The translations under genes were made by a program, and so were the position numbers. DNA of 64,000 nucleotides from Streptomyces sp. I05A-00742. Its GTDB lineage: Bacteria; Actinomycetota; Actinomycetes; Streptomycetales; Streptomycetaceae. The notes beneath the pieces were generated by a model. The model was not told the origin of the DNA and did not search any database. It saw only the letters and a list, made by a program, of their open reading frames with translations. This document shows positions 42,230 to 51,666 of this stretch, piece after piece (position 1 is the first letter of the stretch; each line of letters opens with the position of its first letter). The DNA is taken from contig NZ_JABETO010000021.1 in assembly GCF_013055795.1 (NCBI RefSeq), positions 40,032 to 104,031 of the forward strand, given 5' to 3'.

Positions 42230-43831
42230 ATGATCACCGTTCGCGGTGCCGACGTGCGCGTCGGCGCCCGTCTCCTGCTGTCCGGCGTCTCCTTCCACGT
42301 CGCCCCCGGCGACCGGATCGGTCTCGTCGGCCGCAACGGAGCCGGCAAGACCAGCCTCCTCCGCGTCCTCGCGGGGGAGACCCCGCCCGCCGCCGGCACC
42401 ATCACCCGTACCGGAGCCGTCGGCCACCTGTCGCAGGACTCCCGCGCCGCCGACCCCGCCGTCACCGTCACCGACCGGATCCTCTCCGCCCGCGGCCTGG
42501 ACCGGGCCGTCCACGCCCTGCGGGCCGCCGGGGCCGCGCTGGCCGAAGCCTCGGCACCGGCCGCGCAGGACCGGGCGATGCACGCCTACAGCCGGGCCGA
42601 GGCCGAGTTCCAGGCCCGCGGCGGATACGCCGCCGAGGCCGAGGCGGCCCGGGTGGCAGCGGGCCTCGGCCTGCCGCCCCGGGTCATGGACCAGCCGGTC
42701 GGCACCCTCTCCGGCGGCCAGCGCCGCCGCGTCGAACTGGCCCGGATCCTGTTCGCCGGCCACGACACCCTGCTGCTCGACGAGCCGACCAACCACCTGG
42801 ACGCCGACTCCGTCGCCTGGCTGCGCGCCTTCCTGACCGGACACCGGGGCGGCCTCGTGATGATCAGCCACGACACGTCGCTGCTCGCCGACACCGTCAA
42901 CCGGGTCCTCCACCTCGACCCGCACCGCGCCACGATCGACGTCCACAACACCGGCTGGGCCGACTACCTCGCCCAGCGCGCGGCCGACGAGCGACGCCGC
43001 ACCCGGGAACGGGCCAACGCCGAACGCAAGGCCGCCTCCCTGCACGCCCAGGCGGACCGGATGCGTGCCCGGGTCTCGACCGCCGTCGTCGCCAAGAGCA
43101 TGGCCCGCCGGGCCGACCGCATGCTCGCGGAACTGGAACCGGCCCGGCGCACCGAGCGGACCGCCCGGATCCGGCTGCCCGAGCCCGCCCCCTGCGGGCG
43201 GATGCCGCTCGGTGCCGCCGGACTGGCCAAGGCGTACGACGGGCACCAGGTCCTGAGCGGCGTCGACCTGGCCGTCGACCGCGGCAGCCGGCTGGTGGTC
43301 CTCGGCCTCAACGGGGCGGGCAAGACCACCCTGCTCCGGCTCCTCGCCGGCCGCGAGACCCCCGACGCCGGGCACGTCGTGCGCGGGCACGGGCTGCGCC
43401 TGGGCTACTTCGCCCAGGAGCACGACACCCTCGACGGGAACCGCAGCGTCCGCGACAACCTGGCCGCCGCCGCCCCGCACCTCACCGACGGCGAACTGCG
43501 GCACGTGCTCGGCGCGTTCCTCTTCACCGGGGACGACGCCGACAAGCCCGCCGCGGTCCTCTCCGGCGGCGAGAAGACCCGGCTCGCCCTGGCCGGACTC
43601 GTCCACTCCGGCGCGAACGTGCTCCTCCTGGACGAGCCCACCAACAACCTCGACCCGGCCTCCCGCGCGGAGGTCCTGGCAGCCGTCGGCACCTACCCGG
43701 GCGCGATCGTCATGGTGACCCACGACGAAGGCGCCATCGAGGCACTGCGCCCGGACCGCGTCCTGCTGCTGCCGGACGGGGACGAGGACCTGTGGAACGA
43801 GGGCTACCTGGACCTGGTCGCCCTCGCCTGA
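42230..43831 (+). CDS. ABC-F family ATPase (ribosome-protection/translation factor type)
   Basis: 533 residues, no membrane helices. Two ABC domains are present. The first has Walker A VGRNGAGKTS, signature LSGGQRRRVEL and Walker B LLLDEPTNHLD. The second has GLNGAGKTTLL, LSGGEKTRLAL and LLLDEPTNNLD. Between them lies a charged linker of about 75 residues (ADERRRTRERANAERKAASL) that would enter the ribosomal E site. ABC-F proteins displace antibiotics from, or regulate, the ribosome. It lies immediately upstream of the PKS locus but is separated by a strong terminator. A self-resistance role is possible but not shown. Confidence 0.9.
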   Translation: MITVRGADVRVGARLLLSGVSFHVAPGDRIGLVGRNGAGKTSLLRVLAGETPPAAGTITRTGAVGHLSQDSRAADPAVTVTDRILSARGLDRAVHALRAAGAALAEASAPAAQDRAMHAYSRAEAEFQARGGYAAEAEAARVAAGLGLPPRVMDQPVGTLSGGQRRRVELARILFAGHDTLLLDEPTNHLDADSVAWLRAFLTGHRGGLVMISHDTSLLADTVNRVLHLDPHRATIDVHNTGWADYLAQRAADERRRTRERANAERKAASLHAQADRMRARVSTAVVAKSMARRADRMLAELEPARRTERTARIRLPEPAPCGRMPLGAAGLAKAYDGHQVLSGVDLAVDRGSRLVVLGLNGAGKTTLLRLLAGRETPDAGHVVRGHGLRLGYFAQEHDTLDGNRSVRDNLAAAAPHLTDGELRHVLGAFLFTGDDADKPAAVLSGGEKTRLALAGLVHSGANVLLLDEPTNNLDPASRAEVLAAVGTYPGAIVMVTHDEGAIEALRPDRVLLLPDGDEDLWNEGYLDLVALA

Positions 43832-44140
43832 CCGGCGACCGGCCGGTGCCCCGCCGCGGGGCACCGGCCGGTCGGCGGTCCCGCGCTCGCGCCGACGCCG
43901 GTGGACCGCCGGCGGCCGCCATGGCGTGTGATAGTGGCGCCCTTTAAAAGCTTTCCGTATTTCCGTATCAATGGAGCGGGGTAATTCATCACGCCGACCG
44001 TGGGCGAATCCTTCTCCAACTCCCGTGGATTCCACGGCTATTAGCACCGGATTTGTGATTGCCGTCACCTTTCCTGGGCAGATTTCGTACAGCCGGAAGG
44101 GCGGTGTGCACGACAGGTCGACATCATTCAGGAGACGCCC
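43832..44140. other. Regulatory region upstream of the PKS
   Basis: After the ABC-F terminator, 43925-44135 is distinctly AT-richer than its surroundings (TTTAAAAGCTTTCCG, GTATTTCCGTATCAATGG). It contains a 6-bp dyad CCGTGG-ATT-CCACGG at 44023-44037. This is the promoter region of the PKS operon. I could not assign a convincing -35/-10 pair. No regulator gene belongs to the cluster, so control must come from elsewhere. Confidence 0.5.
43836..43874 (+). terminator. Strong terminator hairpin closing the ABC-F gene
   Basis: Perfect 17-bp arms (43836-43852 and 43858-43874, core CCGGCCGGTGCCCC) flank a five-base loop, starting within a few bases of the ABC-F stop. It isolates the PKS operon from upstream transcription. 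Confidence 0.8.
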
Positions 44141-47100
44141 GTGCCCCAGCATGTCGCGCACCATGACAACAGCCACCGCGAGAACGACCTCATCGCGATC
44201 GTAGGCGCCTCCTGTCGGCTTCCCGGAGGCCTCAATGACCTGGACGGGCTGTGGGAAGCGCTGCGAGCGGGCAGCGATCTGGTGACGGAGGTGCCGCGGG
44301 AACGGTTCGACGCCCCGCTCTTCACCGACCGGCAACGACAACGGCCGGGCAAGACCCGAACCGCCGCCGGAGGGTTCCTCGACGATGTCGCCGGATTCGA
44401 CGCCGGGTTCTTCGGCATCGCCCCCAAGGAGGCCACCCGGATGGATCCTCAGCAGCGTCTGCTGCTGGAGATGGCCGTGGAGGCCCTCGACCAGGCCGGT
44501 GTGTGCCCGGCCGACTGGGCCGGAACGGACGTCGGCGTGTTCATCGGCGTCTCCAGCCGTGACTACGGAGATCTCCAGTCCGTCAGGCCGGCCACGGTCA
44601 ATGCCTACAGCATGACGGGTACGTCCCCGGCCATCACCGCGAACCGCATCTCCTACGTCTTCGACTGGCGCGGCGAGAGCGTGGCGCTGGACACCGCCTG
44701 CTCGTCGTCCCTGACCGCGCTGCACCGCGCCTGCCAGTACCTGCGCACCGGGCAGGGCCGGGCCGCCCTGGCCGGTGGAGTGAACGTGATCCTCAACCCC
44801 TTTTCCTACGTGGGGTTCTCGTCCGCCTCCATGCTGTCGCCCTCCGGGCGCTGCCGGACCTTCGCCGCCGACGCCGACGGGTACGTACGCGCCGAGGGCG
44901 GCGGAGTGGTCGTCCTCAAACGCCTGGGCGACGCCCTGGCCGACGGAGATCGCGTACAGGCGACCGTCGTGGCCACCGGCACCAACTGCGACGGCCGCAC
45001 CCGGGGCCTGGCCCTGCCGCACGCGCACTCCCAGGCCGAACTGCTGCGGACCGTCTACGGGCGGGCCGGGATCCGGCCCGACGACCTGGTCTACTTCGAG
45101 GCGCACGGCACGGGCACCCCGGCCGGCGACCCGGTCGAGTGCGAGGCGATCGGGCGCGCCCTGGGCGAGCACCGCACCACAGGGGCGCTGCCCATCGGCT
45201 CGGTGAAGTCGAACATCGGCCATCTGGAGGCCGCTTCCGGCATGCCCGGACTGTTCAAGGCCATGCTGGTGCTGCGTCATGGCGTCGTTCCCCCCACCCT
45301 GCACGCCGATCCCCTCAATCCGGCGATCGATTTCGTGCGCTGGCGGCTGCGCCCCGCGCTGCAGGAGGAGTCCCTGGCGGACCGGCCCCGGCCGGTGGTG
45401 GGGGTGAACAGCTTCGGATTCGGCGGCGCCAACGCGCACGTCGTCCTGGGCCCGGACCCGGACACCCGGCCCTCCGCCGTGGCCCTGCCCGCTCCCCGGT
45501 GTGACCAACAGGCCGTCGATCAAAGCCCGTTGCCCGTGCTGGTGTCCGCGCACACCCCGGCGGCCCTCGCCGAAGCCGCCCGGCGGATGGCCGACCGGCT
45601 GCGCGGGGCCTCGGACGAGGAGTTCTACGACCTGGCGCGCACCACGTGCCTGCGCCGGGGGCACCACCGCGAACGGGCCGCCGTCCTGGCGGCCGGCAGG
45701 TCCCGGGCCGCGGGCGCGCTGGCCGCCCTGGCCACGGGGCGCCGAACGGGCGCGGCCGCCTCGGGGCACGCCACGGACGACGGCAGGATCGCCTTCGTCT
45801 TCTCCGGCAACGGCTCGCAATGGCCGGGGATGGGCGTCGAGCTGATGGCCCGGGACGCCGCCTTCCGCGCCGCGGTGCAGCGCGTGGACGCCGCCCTCAC
45901 CCCGCTTCTGGGGTGGTCCGTACGGGACGCCCTCGCCGGCCCGGTGTCCGAGGCGGACCTGCGGCGCACGGAGATTGCGCAACCCCTCCTGTTCGCCTTC
46001 CAGTTGGGGGCGGTCGCCGCGCTGGAGCGGGCCGGGGTCCGTCCATCGGCCGTCACGGGCCACAGCTTCGGAGAGGTGGCGGCCGCGTGTGCCGCGGGCG
46101 TACTGGATCTCCCGGCGGCCGCCCTGCTCACCGCCGCACGCAGCCGGAAGCAAGCCCTCACCGCGGGACAGGGCCGCATGGCCGCCGTGGGTCTGGCGAT
46201 GGACGACGTACGTGAGGAGATCGCCCGGTACGGGGGCCGGTTGACGGTGGCGGCGGTCAACAGCGATCGCGACGCCACGGTCTCCGGTGACCGGCGGGAC
46301 CTCGACGACCTGGGTTCCCGGCTCGGCGAGCGGGGTGTCTTCTTCCGCCTTCTGGACCTCGACTACGCGTTCCACAGCACCGCGATGGATGTCATCGAGC
46401 AGCCGCTGCGGGCCGAGCTCGGCCCGCTCCGGCCCGCTCCGGGAACCGTCCCCTTCTTCTCGGGGGTCACGGGCGGGGCGCTGCCGGGCCAACGGCTCGA
46501 CGCCGCGTACTGGTGGCGCAACATCCGGGAGCCGGTGCTGTTCGCCGATGCCGTGCGGGCGCTGCTCGACGACGGGTACCGGGTGTTCCTGGAGGTGGGA
46601 CCGCACGCCGTGCTGGGCACCTACCTCAAGCGCCTGGTCCTGCGCGGTGACCGGCGCCCGGCGGTGGTCCGCAGCTGCGTGCGCGGCGGTGACGGCCCGG
46701 ACGACCTGCGGCAGGCCGTCGCCCAGCTCATGGCCGTCGGGGGCCGGATCGACTGGCAGGCGCACTTCCCCTCGCCCGGCCGGCCGGCGGACCTGCCCGC
46801 CCACCCCTGGCAGCGGGAACGGCACTGGAACGGCTCCCCCTGGTGGTGGTCCGGCACCCAGGGCGACGAGGGAGCGCCCGTGCACCCGCTCCTCGGCACC
46901 CGGCTGACCTCCCTCGAACCGCTGTGGTCGGGGCCCGTGGAGCCGTCCCGGCTGCCATGGCTGGGCGACCACAGGATCGACGACAGCGTGGTGATGCCGG
47001 CCGCCGCCTATCTGGAGATGGCACTCGCCGCCGCCGGTCAGGCGTTCGAAGGGCCGGTGGAGATCCGTGACCTGCGCATCGTCAAAGGGCTGAGTCTGCC

Positions 47101-50100
47101 CTGGGACGACGACACGGCCGATGTGCGGCTGCAGGTCTCGCTGTCGGACGAGGACCAGGTGCTGCGCGTCGCGGCCCGCCCGGACGCCCGTTCCGACTGG
47201 CAGCTGCACGCACGGGGACGGGTCCGCCGGCTGCTGCGCCCGGCACCCGAACCCGTCGGCCCGCCGGTGCTCGGCGCCCCCGGGACGACGGCCCTGACCA
47301 AGGCCGCGTACTACGACCGTCTCTCCCGGCTGGGGCTGTCCCTCGGACCGGCCTTCCGGATGATCAGCGGTCTCGACCTCGGGGACGGAGAGGTCCTCGC
47401 CACCTACGCCACCGGTCTGCCCGTCGAGGGGTTCCGGGCCCACCCGGTCGTCCTGGACACGGCCATGCAGCTCACCGGGCCGCTCTGCGCCGCGGTGACC
47501 GGAGCGGACCGGCCCTTCCTGCCCGCCATGGTGGAAACCACCCGTTGGTGGCGGCCCCCGCCCGCCGAGGGATGGGTCCGGGTCCGGGCCCGCGACGTCG
47601 GGGCGGCGGAAGCGCGCTGCGACGCCCGTCTGATGGACCGGGACGGAAACGTCACGGTCGAACTCCTGGGAATCCGGCTGCGGCGCTTCCAGACCAGGGC
47701 GCGCTCGCCGCTCGGCCGCTGGGAGACCACCCTGCGCGCCGCGGCCCATCCGCGTCTCGCGCATCCCGCCGCGAGCGCTCCCGTACCGGATGTGCGGAGC
47801 CTGGCCGAGGCGGCCGCACGGTGGCGGGCGACGGCGGACGTCACGGAACGGCTGCGCCGGGCGGACGACTGTGCGCGGCGCCTTCGCGAGGTCGTCGCGC
47901 ACTTCACCGCGGCGGCCGCGCGACAGCTGCTCGAAGCCGCCGGGGCGGAGCCGCCGGCGGCCTTCTCACCCGACGACCTGGTCCTGGCGGGCATGGCGGC
48001 GAAGTACCGCCCGCTGATGGACGTGCTCCTGCCGCTCGCGGCGGAACACGGCCTGCTGACCCGGGAGGACCCGCGGGGCCGGCGGCCGGGGGCCGTTCCC
48101 GAACCGCGGCGCGCGCTGGACGAGGCGCTCCGGGATCTGCCCGAGGAGAGTCTGCGGCTCGCGCTGTACGGACGCTGCGGTCTCCATCTGGCCGATGTCG
48201 TGCGCGGCGTGAGCGACCCCCGGGAACTCCTCCACTCCGACTCCGACCACCGTCCGGCCGACCGCTTCCACTCCGGCCCCGCCATGGAGGCACAGACCGA
48301 GACCGTCCGTGAAGTGACGCGCGCGGTCGTCGCCGGGTGGCCGGCGGATCAGCCGCTGCGGATCCTGGAGATCGGTGCCGGTACGGGCGGCATGACCGAC
48401 CGGCTGCTGGACGTACTGCCCCCCGAACGCACCGAGTACGTCTACAGCGACGTGTCGGAGGCGGTCCTCCCGCGCGCCCGGCGGCGCTTCGCGGGCCACG
48501 GGTTCGTCGGCTACCGGACGTTCGACCTCGACCGCGCGCCCGAGGAACAGGGCTTCGCGCCGGACTCGTTCGACCTGCTGATCGCCCACCACGCCCTGCA
48601 CCTGGCCAGGGATCTGCGGTGGACCGCCACCGGACTGGCGCGCCTGCTCGCCCCGGGCGGCCTGCTGATCGGCGCGGAGCTGCACGACGCGGGCCTCTGG
48701 GCCGGGTGCCTCGGTCTGCTGGACGAGCAGTGGGCCTTCACCGACACGGGCCTGCGGAGCACCTCCCCCTTGCTGGCGGCCCCGCGGTGGGAGGCCCTGC
48801 TCCGCGATTGCGGCTTCTCCGGGACACACGTCATCGGCTCGGGAGCCGACGGCGCCGCCACGGTCTCGTCGGTCGTCCTCGCCGGGCGGGCCGCGACCAC
48901 CGCGCCTCCGGCGCCGTGCCGACCCTCGCCCGCGCTGCCGGCCGGCGACGCACGATGGATCGTCGCGGCCGAGGACCCGGAAGGGGCGCCGGCACGCGAA
49001 CTCGCCGCGCTGCTGGCCGGGTCGGCACCGGACCGCGTGTCCCGCACGGACCTGCACGACCGGGCCGTCGGCTGGGCCAAGGCGTGGCAGGACGGGACGG
49101 GGCCGGTGCACGCGGTTCTCCTGCTGGACGGCGACCCGCCGCCCGCCGGGGACGCGGAGGCCGTCACGGAACTGGCCGTGCGCCGCATCGCCGCCGTCGC
49201 CGCCTTCGCGCGCGCCTACGCGCGACACGACTCCCCTCCTGTCGTGGCGCTCTGGCTGGTCACGCGCTCCGGCGTGGCGCTGGGCGCCCCGGCGGCGGCG
49301 GACCGGTGCGGTGACAGCGCGCCCTGGGGAGCCGTCCGTTGCCTGGCCAACGAGCACCCCGGACTCACGGTCCGGCGGATCGCGGCCGAAGCGGACCCCG
49401 GCCTTCCGGCCGTCGCCCGGCGTCTCGCGCTGGAGCTGCTGGACCCCACCGACGAGGACGAGGTCCTGCTCACCGGCGCCGGCCGGTTCGTGGTCCGCAG
49501 CGGGCCGTCGGCCCCCGCCCGGCACCGGAGCGGGCCGCCGGCTCCGTACCGTCTTGAGCTGCGCGACCCCGGACTGTCGCACCGCATGGCCTGGGTGGCG
49601 GCCGAGCGCCCGTCCGTCGGCCCGGACGAGGTTCTTATCGAGGTACGGGCCGTCGGACTGAACTACCGCGACGTGATGGAGACGTTGGGGATGGTGCGGC
49701 CCAACGCCGAGGTCTCGACCGTCACCGGACAGTACCTGGGGCTGGAGTGCGCGGGCGTCGTGGCGGCCGTCGGTTCACGGGTCGAGGACCTCGTCCCCGG
49801 CGACCGGGTGTGCGCGGGCGCCCTCCGCTGCCTGGCGTCCCATGTGGTGACCCCGAGGTACCTGGTGAGCGCCATCCCCGCGACCATGTCCTTCGCCGAG
49901 GCCGCCACCCTGCCCATGACCTTCCTCACCGTGCATCACGCACTGGACCACCTGGCCCGGCTGACCGCGGGGGAGACACTCCTGGTGCACGGTGCCGCCG
50001 GCGGCGTCGGCCTGGCCGCGCTCCAGTTCGCGCGCGCACGGGGGGCGGAGCTCATCGCCACCGCGGGAACTCCGGCGAAGCGGGATCTGCTGCACCTGCT

Positions 50101-51640
50101 GGGCGTCGGCCACGTACTGGACTCCCGGAGCCTGGACTTCGCCGAGCAGGTGCGGGTAAGGACGGCCGGGCGGGGCGTGGACGTCGTGCTCAACTCCCTG
50201 GCGGGCGAGGCGCTGACGCGCAGCGCGGAACTGCTGGCGCCCGGCGGGCGGTTCGTCGAGCTGGGCAAGCGCGACATCGAGGCGGGCAGCCGGCTGCCGA
50301 TGGGGATCTTCGAGGACAACGTCACCTTCTGCTCGATGGAACTCAACCAGCTGCTGAAACGCGGCCCGTTGCCGTCCTGCACCCTGGAGGACATCGTCGA
50401 CCAGGTACGTTCGGGCTCCTACCGGCCCCTCCCGCACCAGAGTTACCCGGCCGAGCGGGTGACGGAGGCGTTCCGCGCGCTGCGGCACTCCCGGCACCTC
50501 GGCAAGGTGGTCGTCACCTTCGGTACGCCGCCGCCCGTCGAGGCGCGGACCATCCCGGCGGCACCGGATCCCGCCGCCGCGTATCTGGTGACCGGTGGCC
50601 TCAGCGGTCTGGGGGCGGCGATCGCCCGCCATCTGGCCGACCGCGGAGCGCGCCATCTGGTCCTCGTCGGCAGGCGGGGCCGCGCCACACCCGGGGCCGA
50701 CGAGCTGCTGCGCGACCTCGCCGCCCGCGGCGCACGGACCACGGTGCACGCGGCCGACGTCTGCTCCCCGTCCGCCGTGCGTGAGGTGCTGCGGGACATC
50801 GAGGCGGCCGGGCGTCCGCTGCGCGGGGTCGTGCACGCGGCCATGGTCCTGGACGACACCCCGCTGTCCGAACTCACCGAGGACCGGATCCGCACCGCCC
50901 TACGGCCCAAGATGCTCGCGGCGCTGCTCCTGGACGCCGCCACGGCCGGACAGCCGCTCGACTTCTTCGTCTGCTGCTCCTCGGTGACCGCGGTCATCGG
51001 CAACCGGAACCAGGCCAACTACGTCGCGGGCAACCTGTTCCTGGAGGCCCTCGCCCGCTCCCGGCGGGCCGGTGGCCGCCACGCCCTGACCGTCGGCTGG
51101 GGCGTCATCGGCGACACGGGGTACGTCGCACGGGCCGGGAAGGACGACACCTGGCCGCGCAGGGGTGTGCACCCGTTGTCCTCGGCGGAGGCATGTGCCG
51201 CCCTGGACGAACTCCTCGCCGTGGACGCCACCGTGGCGATGACCGGCAGGATCGACTGGGAGCGGGCACGCTCCCACTTCCCGGCGCTGGGCGCCCCCCG
51301 GTTCGGCGAACTGGCGCCCGCGGCCGGCCCGGGCCGGCCGGACGACACCGAGCGGCTCCAGGGACGGCTGGCCGGCGCCGATACCGAGGCGGCACAGGAA
51401 CTCGTCGCCGAGGTGCTCCGGCACGCGGTCGCCGACGTCCTCCAGACGGATCCCGCGCACATCGACCTCCAACGCCCCCTGGACCAGCTGGGCATGGACT
51501 CGCTGATGGCCGCCGAACTCGTCGGAGTCGTCGCGCGACGCCTGGGCTGCGAGATCCCGGCGGTGGAGCTGATCAACGCGAGCAGCATCAACAGCCTCGC
51601 CGCGCGCGCCCTGGCGCGTCTCGGCCACGGCACCGACTGA
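44141..51640 (+). CDS. Iterative highly-reducing-type type I PKS (KS-AT-DH-MT-ER-KR-ACP)
   Basis: 2,499 residues in one module. The order is the fungal HR-PKS order: KS (Cys187 in DTACSSSL, His322 in EAHGTG, His361 in NIGHLE); AT (Ser642 in GHSFGE, YAFHS at 742-746, malonyl-type rather than YASH); DH (His944 in LGDHRIDDSVVMP, Asp1106 in VVLDTAMQ); C-methyltransferase (LEIGAGTGG, 1409-1417); ER (HGAAGGVG, about 1950); KR (TGGLSGLG 2151-2158, Tyr2294, LDD motif of B-type); ACP (Ser2454 in GMDSLMA). All active sites look intact. There is no loading module, docking domain or thioesterase, so the chain must be built iteratively and released by another enzyme. GTG start after AGGAGA. Confidence 0.93.
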   Translation: MPQHVAHHDNSHRENDLIAIVGASCRLPGGLNDLDGLWEALRAGSDLVTEVPRERFDAPLFTDRQRQRPGKTRTAAGGFLDDVAGFDAGFFGIAPKEATRMDPQQRLLLEMAVEALDQAGVCPADWAGTDVGVFIGVSSRDYGDLQSVRPATVNAYSMTGTSPAITANRISYVFDWRGESVALDTACSSSLTALHRACQYLRTGQGRAALAGGVNVILNPFSYVGFSSASMLSPSGRCRTFAADADGYVRAEGGGVVVLKRLGDALADGDRVQATVVATGTNCDGRTRGLALPHAHSQAELLRTVYGRAGIRPDDLVYFEAHGTGTPAGDPVECEAIGRALGEHRTTGALPIGSVKSNIGHLEAASGMPGLFKAMLVLRHGVVPPTLHADPLNPAIDFVRWRLRPALQEESLADRPRPVVGVNSFGFGGANAHVVLGPDPDTRPSAVALPAPRCDQQAVDQSPLPVLVSAHTPAALAEAARRMADRLRGASDEEFYDLARTTCLRRGHHRERAAVLAAGRSRAAGALAALATGRRTGAAASGHATDDGRIAFVFSGNGSQWPGMGVELMARDAAFRAAVQRVDAALTPLLGWSVRDALAGPVSEADLRRTEIAQPLLFAFQLGAVAALERAGVRPSAVTGHSFGEVAAACAAGVLDLPAAALLTAARSRKQALTAGQGRMAAVGLAMDDVREEIARYGGRLTVAAVNSDRDATVSGDRRDLDDLGSRLGERGVFFRLLDLDYAFHSTAMDVIEQPLRAELGPLRPAPGTVPFFSGVTGGALPGQRLDAAYWWRNIREPVLFADAVRALLDDGYRVFLEVGPHAVLGTYLKRLVLRGDRRPAVVRSCVRGGDGPDDLRQAVAQLMAVGGRIDWQAHFPSPGRPADLPAHPWQRERHWNGSPWWWSGTQGDEGAPVHPLLGTRLTSLEPLWSGPVEPSRLPWLGDHRIDDSVVMPAAAYLEMALAAAGQAFEGPVEIRDLRIVKGLSLPWDDDTADVRLQVSLSDEDQVLRVAARPDARSDWQLHARGRVRRLLRPAPEPVGPPVLGAPGTTALTKAAYYDRLSRLGLSLGPAFRMISGLDLGDGEVLATYATGLPVEGFRAHPVVLDTAMQLTGPLCAAVTGADRPFLPAMVETTRWWRPPPAEGWVRVRARDVGAAEARCDARLMDRDGNVTVELLGIRLRRFQTRARSPLGRWETTLRAAAHPRLAHPAASAPVPDVRSLAEAAARWRATADVTERLRRADDCARRLREVVAHFTAAAARQLLEAAGAEPPAAFSPDDLVLAGMAAKYRPLMDVLLPLAAEHGLLTREDPRGRRPGAVPEPRRALDEALRDLPEESLRLALYGRCGLHLADVVRGVSDPRELLHSDSDHRPADRFHSGPAMEAQTETVREVTRAVVAGWPADQPLRILEIGAGTGGMTDRLLDVLPPERTEYVYSDVSEAVLPRARRRFAGHGFVGYRTFDLDRAPEEQGFAPDSFDLLIAHHALHLARDLRWTATGLARLLAPGGLLIGAELHDAGLWAGCLGLLDEQWAFTDTGLRSTSPLLAAPRWEALLRDCGFSGTHVIGSGADGAATVSSVVLAGRAATTAPPAPCRPSPALPAGDARWIVAAEDPEGAPARELAALLAGSAPDRVSRTDLHDRAVGWAKAWQDGTGPVHAVLLLDGDPPPAGDAEAVTELAVRRIAAVAAFARAYARHDSPPVVALWLVTRSGVALGAPAAADRCGDSAPWGAVRCLANEHPGLTVRRIAAEADPGLPAVARRLALELLDPTDEDEVLLTGAGRFVVRSGPSAPARHRSGPPAPYRLELRDPGLSHRMAWVAAERPSVGPDEVLIEVRAVGLNYRDVMETLGMVRPNAEVSTVTGQYLGLECAGVVAAVGSRVEDLVPGDRVCAGALRCLASHVVTPRYLVSAIPATMSFAEAATLPMTFLTVHHALDHLARLTAGETLLVHGAAGGVGLAALQFARARGAELIATAGTPAKRDLLHLLGVGHVLDSRSLDFAEQVRVRTAGRGVDVVLNSLAGEALTRSAELLAPGGRFVELGKRDIEAGSRLPMGIFEDNVTFCSMELNQLLKRGPLPSCTLEDIVDQVRSGSYRPLPHQSYPAERVTEAFRALRHSRHLGKVVVTFGTPPPVEARTIPAAPDPAAAYLVTGGLSGLGAAIARHLADRGARHLVLVGRRGRATPGADELLRDLAARGARTTVHAADVCSPSAVREVLRDIEAAGRPLRGVVHAAMVLDDTPLSELTEDRIRTALRPKMLAALLLDAATAGQPLDFFVCCSSVTAVIGNRNQANYVAGNLFLEALARSRRAGGRHALTVGWGVIGDTGYVARAGKDDTWPRRGVHPLSSAEACAALDELLAVDATVAMTGRIDWERARSHFPALGAPRFGELAPAAGPGRPDDTERLQGRLAGADTEAAQELVAEVLRHAVADVLQTDPAHIDLQRPLDQLGMDSLMAAELVGVVARRLGCEIPAVELINASSINSLAARALARLGHGTD

Positions 51641-51666
51641 ACCGCGCCGCACACCGAAGGGAACAT

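Noticed and set aside
42152..47902. 1,916-codon open frame on the minus strand across the ABC-F gene and PKS
   Set aside because: It is the antisense shadow of two well-supported genes, full of Gly/Arg/Gln runs with no domain motif; long antisense frames are expected at this GC content.
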